From contig MNCI01029622.1 in the NCBI GenBank assembly GCA_015680685.1, forward strand, positions 25,859-89,858: DNA of 64,000 nt, written 5' to 3'. The position numbers and the translations under genes were made by a program. Below the pieces are notes generated by a model. That model ran no database searches, had not been told where the DNA came from, and was given only the letters and a program-made list of their open reading frames with translations. Below are positions 10,540 to 21,131 of the stretch, one piece after another (the stretch's first letter is position 1; each line of letters begins with the position of its first letter). This DNA comes from Gnetum montanum (lineage: Eukaryota > Streptophyta > Gnetopsida > Gnetales > Gnetaceae).

Positions 10540-12120
10540 AAGTGAGGAAGTAGGCGCTAGAACCATTACAGAGGAGGAGGAGACGAATACGGAGAGAAAT
10601 AATGAAGAGGAAAATGTGGGTAAAGATCAGGGAGGAGGAACTAAGGAATTAAAGGAGAACACCACGGAAACTGAGCCGCTGGATGACCAGGGTGGTGTCG
10701 ATCAAATGTTCCACAGGTTTCTTCAGGGAGATCTGGATTTAGGCGCTCCCCCAGAAGGTGACGAGGGGCGCGGTATGTTTTCTCTTTATCTTATTTCAAC
10801 TTGTCCTGTTAGTTGTCATTTCTATGGTATTTTATCTTTAGATTTTCATTTTTCTCAAATGAAGGGAGCGAAACCAGGACGGTGCGGTTAGATGTACCGA
10901 TGAAGACGGTTCCCCTTGAGAGGACCGCTGAGGTTAGTTCCTGCACCCGTGAGCCATTTACTTGGTCTGAAATGCCAAGTAAGATGGATTTTGTGGCTGG
11001 GATTATAGAAGAGGTCGTCGAGCGAATTCAGGAGACCCACCCCGAAATAGGTATATGATTTTTAAATAGTTTGGCATTTCAGAGTGTCACACCTTACTTC
11101 TATTGTCTTTCCATTTGATCGTTTCATATGCATAGGTGCCAAGTTGAGGTGGGATCCCTCCGAGGTGATTAGCATCAACAGTTTTCCTACACTGCCCCCA
11201 GAAGTGGAACAGGTACCAAGGCCGGTTTATGATGAGGTGGCAGAAAGCCTTGTCCATAACGCCAAGTCGGTGTGGACCTGTAGGCGATCCATCGAACAAC
11301 TATGGTTGCAGATCCAGGCAAAGGAGAAGGAAATCTCTGAGTTATCAGCCGAACGCAATGACCTCAAAGCTCTTTATGAGTTCTCTTTGGCCCGATTAGC
11401 AGGTGATAGTTCTTGGCGAACATCCGAGATTACGTATAATAGATATTGGAACTTGTTAAATCGCCATGTGTCACTAACTCGGAGGTTCGCGGAACGTAAA
11501 GCCCAGATAGACCTATTGAATCTTAAGTGTTAGGATTGGAAGGCATTTGCCTCCAAGGTGCGTAAGTGGGGTCAAGATGAGAAGAATCATAAGCACCACT
11601 ATAAGAAATTGTTGAAAGAAGTTTCTATAGAGAAACGGCAACTTGAGATGTTCGTAGAGGGTTTGGGCTTACGTTCTGTGTTCGATACTTTTGCGGAGAA
11701 CACCATAGTTGAGATGGAATCTCCTAAGAGGGTTATTACCACTACTTCTGGGGAAGTTACTATGGGCGAATTTCCTCTAAAACGTCCTGTCTGGTTGGCT
11801 GTTGACAAGGGAAAGGCCTTGGCAGACGTCGACCTAGGCCTCGGTGAAACAGATTGGGCTAGTGTTTCGGAGGAGGAAAACCTTCGTCGATTGGAGTTTG
11901 GTTTGGGGAGGTCTCCTATGGTAAGTATTTTGTCATTGTGCACTTGACCTACTAAAGAATGTTTGAAACATTAATGCTCTCTTATTCTTATATTGGTTGT
12001 CTCATTTTGTACTTTCAAGATGAAGGCGGTGACGATGCTCAAGAGGCTGGCCCCAGTGGAGCAGAGGCCCCTGACACCGGTGGATCTAAAGGGGACGATC
12101 CTCCCGTCCCAGATGCTTAG
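10540..12120 (+). pseudogene. Acidic linker, coiled coil and tail of the E3 antisense gene
   Basis: Four exons are proposed. The first is Glu-rich (TEEEETNTERNNEEEN). The 10865-11050 and 11136-11920 exons join in phase and encode a long charged helix (KEKEISELSAERNDLKALYE, later VRKWGQDEKNHKHHYKK) suited to a coiled coil and dimerisation. One TAG interrupts it near 11531. The last exon reads GGDDAQEAGPSGAEAPDTGG before a terminal TAG at 12118-12120, matching DVGPSGVADKDTSEDP in E2. The last junction is off by one base, so its splice site or a nearby indel is unclear. Confidence 0.6.
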
Positions 12121-12414
12121 TTCCTAGTTTTGTTTTTAGTTTTCTATTTTACGGGACTCTTCTGATTCCAATTGATACGGGAATTGTAAATTGAAAAATT
12201 TGAGGTATATTTAGAGAGGTGGTCGAAAACAGTTAACTCTTGTAATTGCATATCATTGCATATATATAAAATATTTTTGTTGATTTTGAGTTTATTTGCA
12301 CACACAACACGACAAGGTAAAATGTTTTTGGTTTACTTTTTTTCTTTAAGCGTGATGCACTGGAGTAATTATAAATGATAGGCGAAAAGGAAAACAAAGT
12401 ATAGGTGTAGGAAC
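12121..12414. other. 3' flank of the E3 antisense gene
   Basis: AT-rich sequence with TATATATAAAATA-type stretches that could serve as polyadenylation context. No coding signal is seen. Confidence 0.4.
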
Positions 12415-12680
12415 TAGTTTAAGGCCATTTCGGACCAAATTCGCACTAGTTTAAGGCCATTTCGGGCCCCAATGTAGGCAAAGGACCTTTCGGATGACAT
12501 GGGTGGGTTTTTCTATTGATCGATCATTGCTGATCGTGGCTAGTTTTACATCTTTGTGGACATGATAGTTTAACGTCGTTCCAGACTTGGAGTGTAGCTT
12601 AGTGTCTTTTTTTTTTGACTTGTTGTAGTTTGACGTCATTTCGGACGGGTTGTAGTTTAACATCATTTCGGACATGTTTG
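12415..12680 (-). repeat. Hairpin-repeat array between protease and the antisense gene (E3)
   Basis: In element sense, about five units read GGTC-CGAAAT-GGCC then TTAAACTAG, or variants. This is the same family as at 3056-3400 and 7010-7230. It marks the downstream border of gag-protease and the 3' end of the antisense gene. Confidence 0.75.
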
Positions 12681-12799
12681 AGATGGCATTATTTTAATAG
12701 TTTTTTGATTCTTTTTATTTTTACTTCAAGAAATATATTAGCTGGTACGATTTTGTATTCGGCGTCTCCTTCGTTGATCACATTAAATGGTAATTCAGT

Positions 12800-14100
12800 C
12801 TAGGGGACGTCGGATGGAATGGCTTCTATGTTAGTGTTTTCAGATGTTGCGGTAGTTGGCGAGGGTTCTGTGTTAGTTTCTAATCGAGATGGTGTATGTA
12901 CAATGTCAGACGCAAGTGTTTCCATTTTAGGCGGACCTTGTTTCGTGTTCAAAGGTTCACTGTTTACCAGTTGTTGCACATTTTTATTGTTTCGCTTAGG
13001 CTCCTCAAGCTCGACCTCTGAGCCTTGGTCCATGTCCACATGTGATGAAATAATAGGTGTAGCCGCTTCTCCATGTATGATGATTTCACCACCCTGATAA
13101 GGCAGGTGAATCTCTTGATGTATAGGGGAGGAGACTGCTTTCAATTGAGCCAACCAGGGTCTTCCTAGTATCAGGTTGAATCCTGGCATTTCATCGACCA
13201 CCACGAAGTCGACAGATGTGGGAAATTGGTCCCTCGCTATGAAGTCTAAGGTTATTATGTCTTTGACCATCACGCATGACCCACTGAATGATTTTAAACA
13301 TGTAGTTGTAGTTGGTTGAATTAACTCAGTAATCCCTAGTTGTTCAACGATGGGGTATGGTACTACGTTTGTGGCAGCTCCATCGTCGACATGGACCCTA
13401 TGTATCTTGAACTGGTTTATACGTATTGTTATAAACATGGGGGCTGTTGTTATCTCCCCTGTTTTCTTGTCCACCTTAATATTGTCATTATGGAAGCTTA
13501 ACGGTTTAAGAGTTGTCCCGTGAGGCGAGTACATTACCGCATGAATGGAGGGTTCATTTGGGGGCAAGTCTTCACTTACCAGGATCGACGTTAACATACA
13601 TACCAAAGCTTCCCGATGTGTTTGGGATACTAGAACCAAGTCGTACAAGCTTAGTGAAGTGTTCTTTTGCTTTAACGCTTGGGTGACTTGTGTCAAAGCT
13701 GTTGCGAAGTCTCTACTGTTGGGGACGTTTTTATCAACGATAACTAGGTCCATTGGGCCTAACAGTTTTATTTCATGTTTTGTTGGTTTGTCATTTTTGT
13801 TCGAAGCTATCGTTTTAAGTGGTTCATGTTTTTCAGATGATTCGCCTTCGTTACCTGCATCTGGTTGGTTATTAGGTGATGACATAGGTACGGAGTTAAG
13901 TGGAGTGGGCTTAGGTGGCCCCAGAGCTAACCATTGGCGTTCCTTCTCCACACGTTCATGTGTAAGCCTGTCTGCTAAGCGTTCTCGCGTGTGGCGTGGA
14001 GGTGGAGCTGGTCTCGGAGCTTCAGGTTGCCCTGGGATTCGCACCATCTATGGAGGCGGGCGAGGTTGCGGTTGGACAGTCAGATGTGGTTGAGCGGAAG
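12800..14100 (-). pseudogene. E3 aspartic protease
   Basis: This is a retropepsin-type protease that would cleave the gag-pol precursor. The 415-residue frame starts in a Pro/Arg-rich linker (PRPAPPPRHTRERLADRL). The active site is VHVDDGAATNVVP (about 13370-13395) and the flap/C-terminal signature is FNLILGRPWL. Residues after that form a Glu/Asn/Thr-rich tail. The catalytic Asp-Gly is intact. It is one frame away from gag, whereas gag and protease share a frame in E2, so a frameshift near 14.1 kb is a later lesion. The frame ends at a TAG, and the next element-sense domain (RT) is about 6 kb downstream. Confidence 0.85.
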
Positions 14101-14189
14101 GTTGGCCAGGTACCCTAATGACGTATGAGCTGGGTTTGCCTTGCGTTTGTGAGGTGGAGGCTTGGTAACCATTAGGATTTTCAGGTATC

Positions 14190-16745
14190 CTAACGACATA
14201 TGGGGTTGGTTTCAATGAAGGTTGGACCTCCGCTGTTGCAACTGCTGGTGGTACTCAGATTACAAAAGAGGCAAGCCGAATAGAAGGGGTGGATGCATTC
14301 GAGGGAACGATAGGAGGGACACGTACCACATATGGTTTTGTCACGTGTCATGGCATTAGGCGTTGATACAGTTGGGGGCACTTGAACTACATATGGCCAC
14401 TGCGGGGCACGCGGCGGATGGGGCATGGGTGTAGGCACAGCGAGAGGAACACGAACTATGAACGGATTATTAGGTGTTTTTTGTTTACACTCAGGGTAGA
14501 TGGTGTTGATGTTGGGTGCCTCAGAATCATCATCAAGGTAGATTGTATTGATAACATACGGTGCCTCTTTGGTGTTCAGAGGATCTTTATACACCCCCAT
14601 AGCTTGATTCTATGGTTGGACTGGGTTGGCCTCATTAAAGGTGATTTGGCCTTCGTCGATCATTCGTTGTATATCCTACTTCAAGGTAAAACAGTAATCT
14701 GTACCGTGCCCGTTGCGTTGGTGATAATCGCAGAAGCGATCCATTCTAAAACCTTTGGGCACTGGAGGCTCATCCGGTGTTACTAAGCTTGGGTTCTGAA
14801 CGAGTTGATAGAACCGGTCGTGTCTCTAGATGGCCGCAGGGGATAACTATTTATGTTTCATCAACCCAGCCTTTAGGAGTTGATCGAAGAGCTGGGATGG
14901 CTTCATTGGCAGAGGCATGTATTGAGAGGGCTCTTTCCTCTCAAAATTTTGCGTACGGTTCGTTGTTGGGTTCCGCGATGATGATTCTGGGGCAGTTGTG
15001 GGAGTAGGTTTATTATAGTTAGTAGAGGTTACTAGCGGTTTGTTTTGTTGTTGCGTTCTTGCTATTGCCGCTATAGTTGCCTTAGCCTTCTCTTTATCTT
15101 TTTTAGTGTGTTGATTTTTAAAAGCTAGGTATGCAGGGTCGTGGCTGTTTTGAGCCGCCTCCTCTATGTTTTTGATCTGTACAAAAGCTTGATTAAGGTT
15201 ACGCGTGTTAAGATAGTACAACTTGGATTTAAAGAAGTCATTAACAGCCACTTTTAGAATTGTGAGCATGTATGTTTGGGAGATTGGCTCATGTAGCTTG
15301 TTGAGCGCAGCACTCCACCTCTGAATGAATTTCTGTACAGGTTCAAGTGGTGCTTGTTTAACCTGTATGAGGTTGTCTAGTGTCACCTCAGGTTTCAAGT
15401 TATACTTGAACCGAGTCATGAATTGGTGTAGCAACTCTTCCAAGGAGAATATAGAGTTCCTTGGCAAGGCCCGGTACCAATCGAGTGCTCTCCCGACAAG
15501 GGACATAGGGAACACTCGCAAGATGACATGGGGCCATGCCTGGAGTAACGCGCATTCTAACCTAAACGTTATGAGATATGCATTGGGGTCCATCTCCCTG
15601 TTATATTTAGTTAGTGTTGGTAATGAAATGCCCTTGGGCAAGGTTAGAGGCAGGACGGAACGACTGATGGGGTCATCGTGGTAGAAGTCCACTACCTTCA
15701 GCTCTCCGTCGGCAGCCGTTTTGAGGCGCTTTACTTTGTCAATTAATTCTTGCGTCAGTTTTTTGGCATCTGCCTAGTCCTAGGCACTAGGTGACAAGGC
15801 AACTTGAGGTTGTGGTATATTATACAGGTTAGACTGTTGGATGGTGGGTTGAAACGCTGAAAGCTGCACGACTGGCAGTTGTGCTTGTGGGATGTTTACA
15901 ATGGGTGGCACTAAGGATGGCATGTTATAGAGGAAAGGTTGTTGTTGTTGTGATTGGGGTTGTATCTGGGGAATGCTGGCTGGTGGAGTCGTATGGGGTG
16001 GCACGTGGTGGTAAGAGGGTTGATGTGATAGCCTACCCCTTGTTGTCCATTGCCTAGCTACATTTTGTGGGGGGACTCCTTGTTGGATTACGATGGTGGA
16101 AGGGGCCCCGTGCGTTTGGATATGGGGGATGTAGTGGGTGGACATGGATGCTGGTATCACATATGGTATCCCTATCACTCGAGGTGTGAAAGTTGCTCAC
16201 ATATTATTGTGCGGGGGTGGTGCTTGCGAGGATGGACCGGCAGCGGCAGCTAAGATGATGGTGAGGGGGAGAGTATTGAATTACGGGTTGTTCAGAGAAG
16301 GGACTTGAACTAATGCTGATGTGTCTGGTGAGGGTATTTGAGCTTAGGTGAAATTGAGGTGTTGGAGGGGCACAATCTCTCCTGCGCCTAGATGAAACAT
16401 GGGATTGATGTGGTTTTGTGGGCTAAGGGTATGATAGGAATCCTCGTGTTCTGATTGGGCCGCAAACTTGTCCTCCTCTTCTTGTTGGAGGTCTACTGCA
16501 GGTCGATCCAACGACTGGCTCCTTTGCAGGAGGAGTTGTGTGATGAGCTCTGAGTACTGTTCTGGGATAGGGATTACATCATATGGAGTTGGGATGAACT
16601 CACGTCCTCCCCTGTAGAAGAGTTTGTACTGCCTCTTCACCTCCATTTCGACTCGATCTACAGCCAGGCCAGCTTGTATCTTCACACATATGAATTTATA
16701 CTGGTCCTGTGTGATAATGTTAGAGGTTGGGTCCCTCCCTTGCAA
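14190..16745 (-). pseudogene. E3 gag
   Basis: Four open segments share one frame. The N-terminal part (16344-16745) contains REFIPTPYDVIPIPEQY. A Gln/Pro-rich part follows (15780-16178). The retrotransposon gag core (14847-15692) has LPTLTKYNREMDPNAYLITF, VFPMSLVGRALDWY, FMTRFKYNLKPEVT and EPVQKFIQRWS. A CDYHQRNGHGTDYC motif near 14.72 kb may act as a zinc-binding knuckle. TAG and TAA stops separate the segments. It encodes the capsid-type structural protein. The core is closely matched in E2 (21418-22422), which confirms the family. Confidence 0.88.
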
Positions 16746-16916
16746 CCTTAGGGACCGACGGGGCCCTGCTGTGGGTTGTGCCGTGGGCTATTGGACAACC
16801 ATGGTGCCCACGACGTTGGTTACTTGAGCGGTTGTAGCGGTGGTGTTTACGGGGTTCATGATGACCTATTGAGGGTATGACACAGGGCAGAGGAGCGAAA
16901 TTAGTGCACTTAGTAC

Positions 16917-17480
16917 AGCGTAAACTAGGTGGCAAAGTGTAACATATACGCTTTAACGTTCAGCATATAACGTCAGCGTAGACAGCGTATACAATGTAAG
17001 GAGTGCAGCATATACGCTAGGCAGCGTATACAGCATCAGGGTGCAGCGTAAAACAGGATTGCTACGTACAGACTATAATGTAAACTAGAAAGTGGCGTAG
17101 ACGAAGTCCACAGCGTAAGTAGAGTAGCGTATACACTGAGCAGCGTATACAGTGTCAATGTGCAACGTGCAGTGATATAAATGAACAGTAGCGTGAACTA
17201 GTTTGCAATGTAAAGAGAATAGCATGAATAGAATCGCGAAGTATGCAGCATAAACAAAACCTACAGCATAAAAAATGTGCAGTGTAAAATTTATCAGTTG
17301 TGTATGGCGTAAGAAAAATCTACGGCGTGAAGCGTGTAGCGTACGTGTGGCAGCGTAGATGCTGGGGTCTCTAGATGGAGTCCACGTGGACTTGACAGCG
17401 TAGACACTGGAAGACATGTAGAGAAAGTTTTGAATAGGTCAACGAAGGGCGCTGATCAGCGTAGACGCTGGGGAGCATGA
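16917..17480 (-). repeat. E3 leader with GTATAC-type palindromes
   Basis: The untranslated leader between gag and PBS is packed with AGCGTATACAGC, GCGTAGACGCTGG and shorter GCGTA units in both orientations. No coding function is seen. The same motif family occupies U3 of the LTRs and intron 1 of the antisense gene. Confidence 0.75.
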
Positions 17481-17499
17481 ACGTAAGGTTTTAGGCGGA

Positions 17500-17519
17500 G
17501 GCCCTCCTTCTAGTGCCAA
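17500..17519 (-). other. E3 primer-binding site
   Basis: In element sense TTGGCACTAGAAGGAGGGCC lies four bases inside the 5' LTR. It begins with TGG, the complement of a tRNA CCA end. E1 has the same site with one change (19231-19250). I cannot name the tRNA. Confidence 0.75.
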
Positions 17520-18097
17520 TTTCTGTACCACCTGAAATCGTCGATCTCTGGCTGGAAAGAAATAGAGACCATGGGAATCACAGGGCCAGCATAGAAGACC
17601 CTGCCTTCGCCTGAGGGCGAGCTGGAATGCACGAAGGCAGAGTACCTTGGGTGGTCCGCACGCGGATCAGACAAGGATTTCCCCGAACATACACCGAAGT
17701 GCTATACGCTAGGTTATACGTAAACGGTGTAACGGGCATAAACAATGTAAACAATGCAAATAGAGCGTAAACATAAACAGACGTAAACAGAGTACGTATA
17801 AGAATTAATGCAAACTATGAACGATTATGGGAAGAAAATGTAACAATGGCATTACAGAATGAAAGTACAATGCACCGGTCAAACACAGTTGTGAATGGAA
17901 CACAAGGCAGATGAGAGCCCCAGTGGGTGCAGCGAGGATTACGGCTAGTTCACTGTAAGCACGGCGTAGAGATAGTATCCTTAGCGTATAGAGTTGTCCA
18001 GCGTAAGGGGTTTGGAGCTCTGATTTGCAGCGTCTCTGATCTCTCTGGTTTGCTCTCGGAATTTTTTCAACCTTTGTCATTTCGTCAAAGTTTGGGG

Positions 18098-18104
18098 TTT
18101 TATA
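18098..18104 (-). promoter_or_regulatory. TATA box of the E3 5' LTR
   Basis: The minus strand reads TATAAAA in the context CTGTATAAAACCCC. The other LTR has CTATATAAAGCCCC at the same position. It should drive the genomic RNA. Confidence 0.65.
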
Positions 18105-18122
18105 CAGGTTTTCACAGCAGAC

Positions 18123-18184
18123 TCGGGTGGGGCGACACGTGGCGCGTTGATCGGGTGGGGCGACACGTGGCGCATTGATCGGGT
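18123..18184. repeat. 31-bp tandem duplication in the E3 5' LTR
   Basis: GGGTGGGGCGACACGTGGCG and the bases after it occur twice in tandem here and only once in the 3' LTR (about 1335-1365). It therefore arose after insertion, or during the last reverse transcription. Confidence 0.85.
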
Positions 18185-18784
18185 GCAAGGGCGTAAAATT
18201 TACAAGCGTACAATATGTTACATTTGCCGGGTGTATACGCTGTCTATAGCGAGCGTAGACTATGGGCATATACGCTGGAGGTACTGGCTGGATGCGAACT
18301 TGGGCGCAGATGTCATTGACGCTGGCGTATACGCCAGGCGTATACACTGATGGATGTTGAGTGTATACGCCGGGCGTATACGCTGAAGGTTGCTTCCTTG
18401 TGCCAAATCTCGCTCTATAGTGCTGTTTTCATGCCGTCTTTGGATGTTTCATGCCAGATGTTTGCATCTTTTGTATCTACTGAGCGTACATATGAGGCGT
18501 GTATGCTGGTCATCTACGCCGGGTGTGTACGCTGGGCGTATAAGCTGTGACTTTGAGCGTACACGCTGGGCGTATACGCTAAGGGTTTGAGCATATACGC
18601 CGGAAATGTACACTTGGACGTATACACTAGGCGTATACGCTAGAATTGGAGACTTAGTGAAAATTAAACATTGGATCTCTAAAATTGCCAAGTGTGACAC
18701 CCGATGTAGCTGTGGTCGTTTGTGGGTCCCAGGGATCTACTTGGTGTTTGACAAGTGCTAAGCCCAGAATTTTGTGGTGTTTCA

Positions 18785-19230
18785 TCCTCAAGTTCTTGTG
18801 CATGTAAGGGCAGGTTTGCCTGAACCTTAGCACAAAAAACCTTATACTACTCATATTGCTGAGCTGAGCCCTCAGGTCCTCGATTTTGGATCTTGAGAGA
18901 TCAGCGTGGCCCCAGCACTGGGCTGGGCGGTTGCTCAGAAACTATAATTCCTTGAACCGAGAGGGTGACCTCAACGTTAGAGGTAGTAGCTACTGTGCTC
19001 AGGGAAATCATTGTCGTAAGGCTAAAAGGGATTTGCAAACAAGGAAAATAAGGAGATCAGAAGGCGATCGGAGGTTTTCTGTCTTGTAGGATTCCAAAGG
19101 AACCATCGGAATGACCGATCTGCACCACACAATGCATAAACAACTGCAAGAGTGTGTCACATTTACACTAGTGTGTGACAGGGTACAGAACGCATGCAAG
19201 ACCACCGTGAAACATGGAAAAGGCACCAAA
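18785..19230 (-). other. E1 leader (resumes after E3)
   Basis: It begins with the right copy of the TCCTC duplication and runs to the E1 PBS. No coding domain is recognised. In the uninterrupted E1 it would join directly to 1-721. Confidence 0.6.
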
Positions 19231-19250
19231 AGGCCATCCTTCTAGTGCCA
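19231..19250 (-). other. E1 primer-binding site
   Basis: Element sense reads TGGCACTAGAAGGATGGCCT, which differs from the E3 PBS by one base in the shared part. It lies a few bases inside the LTR that starts at 19257. Confidence 0.75.
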
Positions 19251-19256
19251 AAAAAC

Positions 19257-21131
19257 TGTAGCGAACAAAAACATTGGTGGCTAGAAACACCTAGAGGTTA
19301 TTGGGTGAAAAATCTTAACCCCTAATCCATGCGAGGGTTGTGCTAGATTAAAAATGGAAACAGGGTGCCCTGAACGGTCTGGTCAATCAAATAGGGACTT
19401 AGTCGGTGTCACTCAACCTTTCGTAAATGTGTAATGTGGAAGCGATGTTTGTAATGTAATATAAAAATTAATAAATGTAAAGAAGTAAAAAATAGTGTAA
19501 AATGCAATAATAATGAGCTGTAATGTGAACTAGAGTTAGAAAATGCACTACCTCAAGACTGCAGCTTTACTTTGTTGAAGTGGATACAATCAATTCCGCA
19601 ACACTGGGAAGCATAGAGATCCCAAAGGTAACGAGAACATTCAAAGTAGGCCAATTATATTCTTGAATGCTAACAATGCAAAGTGCTACAAAGGCAACAG
19701 AAAAGAGCTCACAAAATGCCAAGCAAAATGCCAACTGCTTAGTTTTTCCAACTAAAATTTTGCCAACAACCCCAAAATTTGCCAATCTTGCTAACAGATT
19801 TGCCAAATTTTTTTGCCAACAATAAATTTTTGCCAACCAATGCTCAATTTTTTCCAACCCCTTGAGTGTTGCTAGTCGGGGTATTTATAGGACCAGGAGC
19901 ATGCGAGAAATGCAGCCTAGATGCTACATGTCCTGGACTTGCAAGATGCTGACGTGTCTATGCTGCATGGACATGCAAAGTTGATTGACGAGCCTACCAC
20001 ACTGCAATTACGCTATCAAAACTAGAGATGCTGGGATCAAATATGTCAAAAATGTAGATGAGGAATGAGGCACCGTGAAGTAGAGTAGCTGCGTGCTACG
20101 CAATGTAGCATAGCATGTTGATGTAGCGTAGCAACTTGCTACGTTGTGCTACGCTATGTAGGGTAGCACAGCGTAGAAGCTTGCTACGTTGTGCTATGCT
20201 ATGTAGGGTAGCACAACATAGCCACTAGTTCAAAGAAGAAATTAGCATTGAAGTTAATTGCATCTACTAAAAGGTTCACCACACGTCAAGTCAACTTTTG
20301 CAACACTTGGTTTGATATGCATCTTTTGCTACGCTACGCTACGGTACGTAGCATAGCATAGTGTAGCAATTGGCTTCATTCGCAATCTTTGTTGAAGTCG
20401 CAAATGCTTTCTTAGAGCTTTGATCATGCTAAAAATTGCAACTTTTACCTTCTGTGAAGAGACATCTGTAAACTTGCTAACCTTGCATCTGAGAGGGTCA
20501 TTGCTACTTTTGAATCGTCACTATGCCATGCTCCGCTATGCAGTGTAGCACAGCGTAGCAGCCAACGTATCTTGCTTTCTATTCAATCTGCCACTTTCTG
20601 ATGAGAAGCATTGCTAAGGACTTGAAGTTGAATAAGGAAATTGATTTTGAAGGCCAGAGTGCCTACCGAGTGCAATTGAAATCATTAGCCAAGCTGAGCC
20701 TTTCTATTTTGCCTTTGCTACACTGTGCTATGCTGTGTAGCCTAGCATAGCGTAGCACTTTGTTCTGCAATAGTTTGGTTGCCTGAGCAACTATCTTCTA
20801 AGGCCTAGTACGCTACATGGCGTAGCATAGCATAGCAAACTTCCTCACTAGAAAACTTGCCAAACTATTTGGCACATCCTGAGCACCACCGACAACTCCC
20901 AGCATGGTTTTTGAGTAAACTGTTAGTCAAGTGAATTACCCAAGTGGGCAGGCTGGAGGGTCCATCGGGCTTGTCAACACTGGGAGTAGAAAATTTTCCA
21001 AACTGGATAATCTAAACTCAAAGCATCCATTTCTTGCCAAACTATTGTGAGGCTACACTTGTGGAAATGTTTGCCTCATTTCCAAGACCCTGGTGAAGCA
21101 AGAATGCCTTGAAATTTTTTGGGGTGTTTCA
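19257..21131 (-). repeat. E1 5' LTR
   Basis: On the minus strand it starts TGAAACACCCC and ends GTTCGCTACA. Both ends match the E2 3' LTR (TGAAACACCATT...GGATGCTACA). The end nearest the PBS aligns well with 37370-37473 in reverse orientation. A TATA box (CTATAAATACCCC, minus strand) lies at 19882-19889. An open frame at 19567-19857 consists of TTGCCAA-type repeats and is not a gene. Confidence 0.85.
20095..20845. repeat. Palindromic motif clusters in U3 of the E1 LTR
   Basis: Six or so separated clusters of GCTACGCTATG...CATAGCGTAGC-type inverted units occur. Examples are TTGCTACGTTGTGCTACGCT and TAGCATAGCGTAGCAC. All lie upstream of the LTR TATA box in element sense, as in E3, although the core sequence differs. 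Confidence 0.8.

Larger units (their letters stand above)
7597..12120 (+). pseudogene. Antisense multi-exon gene inside E3 (FCP1-like domain, helical middle, coiled coil)
   Basis: The gene runs against the element between protease and RT. Proposed exons are 7597-7727, 8529-8970, 9054-9322, 9409-10438, 10540-10772, 10865-11050, 11136-11920 and 12020-12120. Good GT/AG signals flank most of them. Reading phase is preserved across introns 1, 3, 5 and 6, which is hard to explain by chance. The protein would be about 1000 residues: degenerate FCP1/NIF phosphatase fold, unknown helical part, acidic linker, coiled coil and Asp/Gly/Pro-rich tail. Breaks are TAG near 8836, TAG near 8944, a frameshift near 9768 followed by two stops, and TAG near 11531. 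E2 carries a homologous gene. Start choice is uncertain because an out-of-frame ATG lies at 7566. The function is unknown; gene capture from the host is inferred. Confidence 0.75.
722..18784 (-). mobile_element. E3: complete Tat/Ogre-type Ty3/gypsy retrotransposon, about 18 kb
   Basis: Two long direct repeats with TG...CA ends bound the element, and a perfect 5-bp target duplication TCCTC flanks it. In element sense (minus strand) the order is 5' LTR, PBS, repeat-rich leader, gag, protease, a long region carrying a gene on the opposite strand, RT, RNase H, a second RNase H, integrase, 3' untranslated region, purine tract and 3' LTR. The second RNase H between RT-RNase H and integrase is the known hallmark of the Tat lineage. 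The coding parts are long but contain several stops and frameshifts, so autonomous activity is unlikely now. The LTRs are very similar but not identical. This is the youngest nested insertion on the left side of the window. Confidence 0.93.
17524..18784 (-). repeat. E3 5' LTR
   Basis: It pairs with 722-2025, with plus-strand ends TGTACCACCTG and GTGGTGTTTCA. The TATA box on the minus strand is at about 18098-18104. The palindromic motif cluster at about 18225-18655 lies upstream of it in element sense. It has fewer motif units than the 3' LTR and a private 31-bp tandem duplication. Confidence 0.93.

Noticed and set aside
13545-14093. Plus-strand open frame of 182 codons
   Set aside because: It lies exactly opposite the E3 protease frame, which has clear motifs. 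It is a shadow frame with no support in E2.
19567-19857. Minus-strand open frame of 96 codons
   Set aside because: It falls inside the E1 LTR, near its TATA box, and consists of TTGCCAA-type repeats. No homology is visible.
20904-20909. Right end of the E1 LTR at CCCAGCA
   Set aside because: The GGGGTGTTTCA at 21121-21131 matches the ends of the E2 and E3 LTRs and lies directly against E2 gag, so the LTR is longer.
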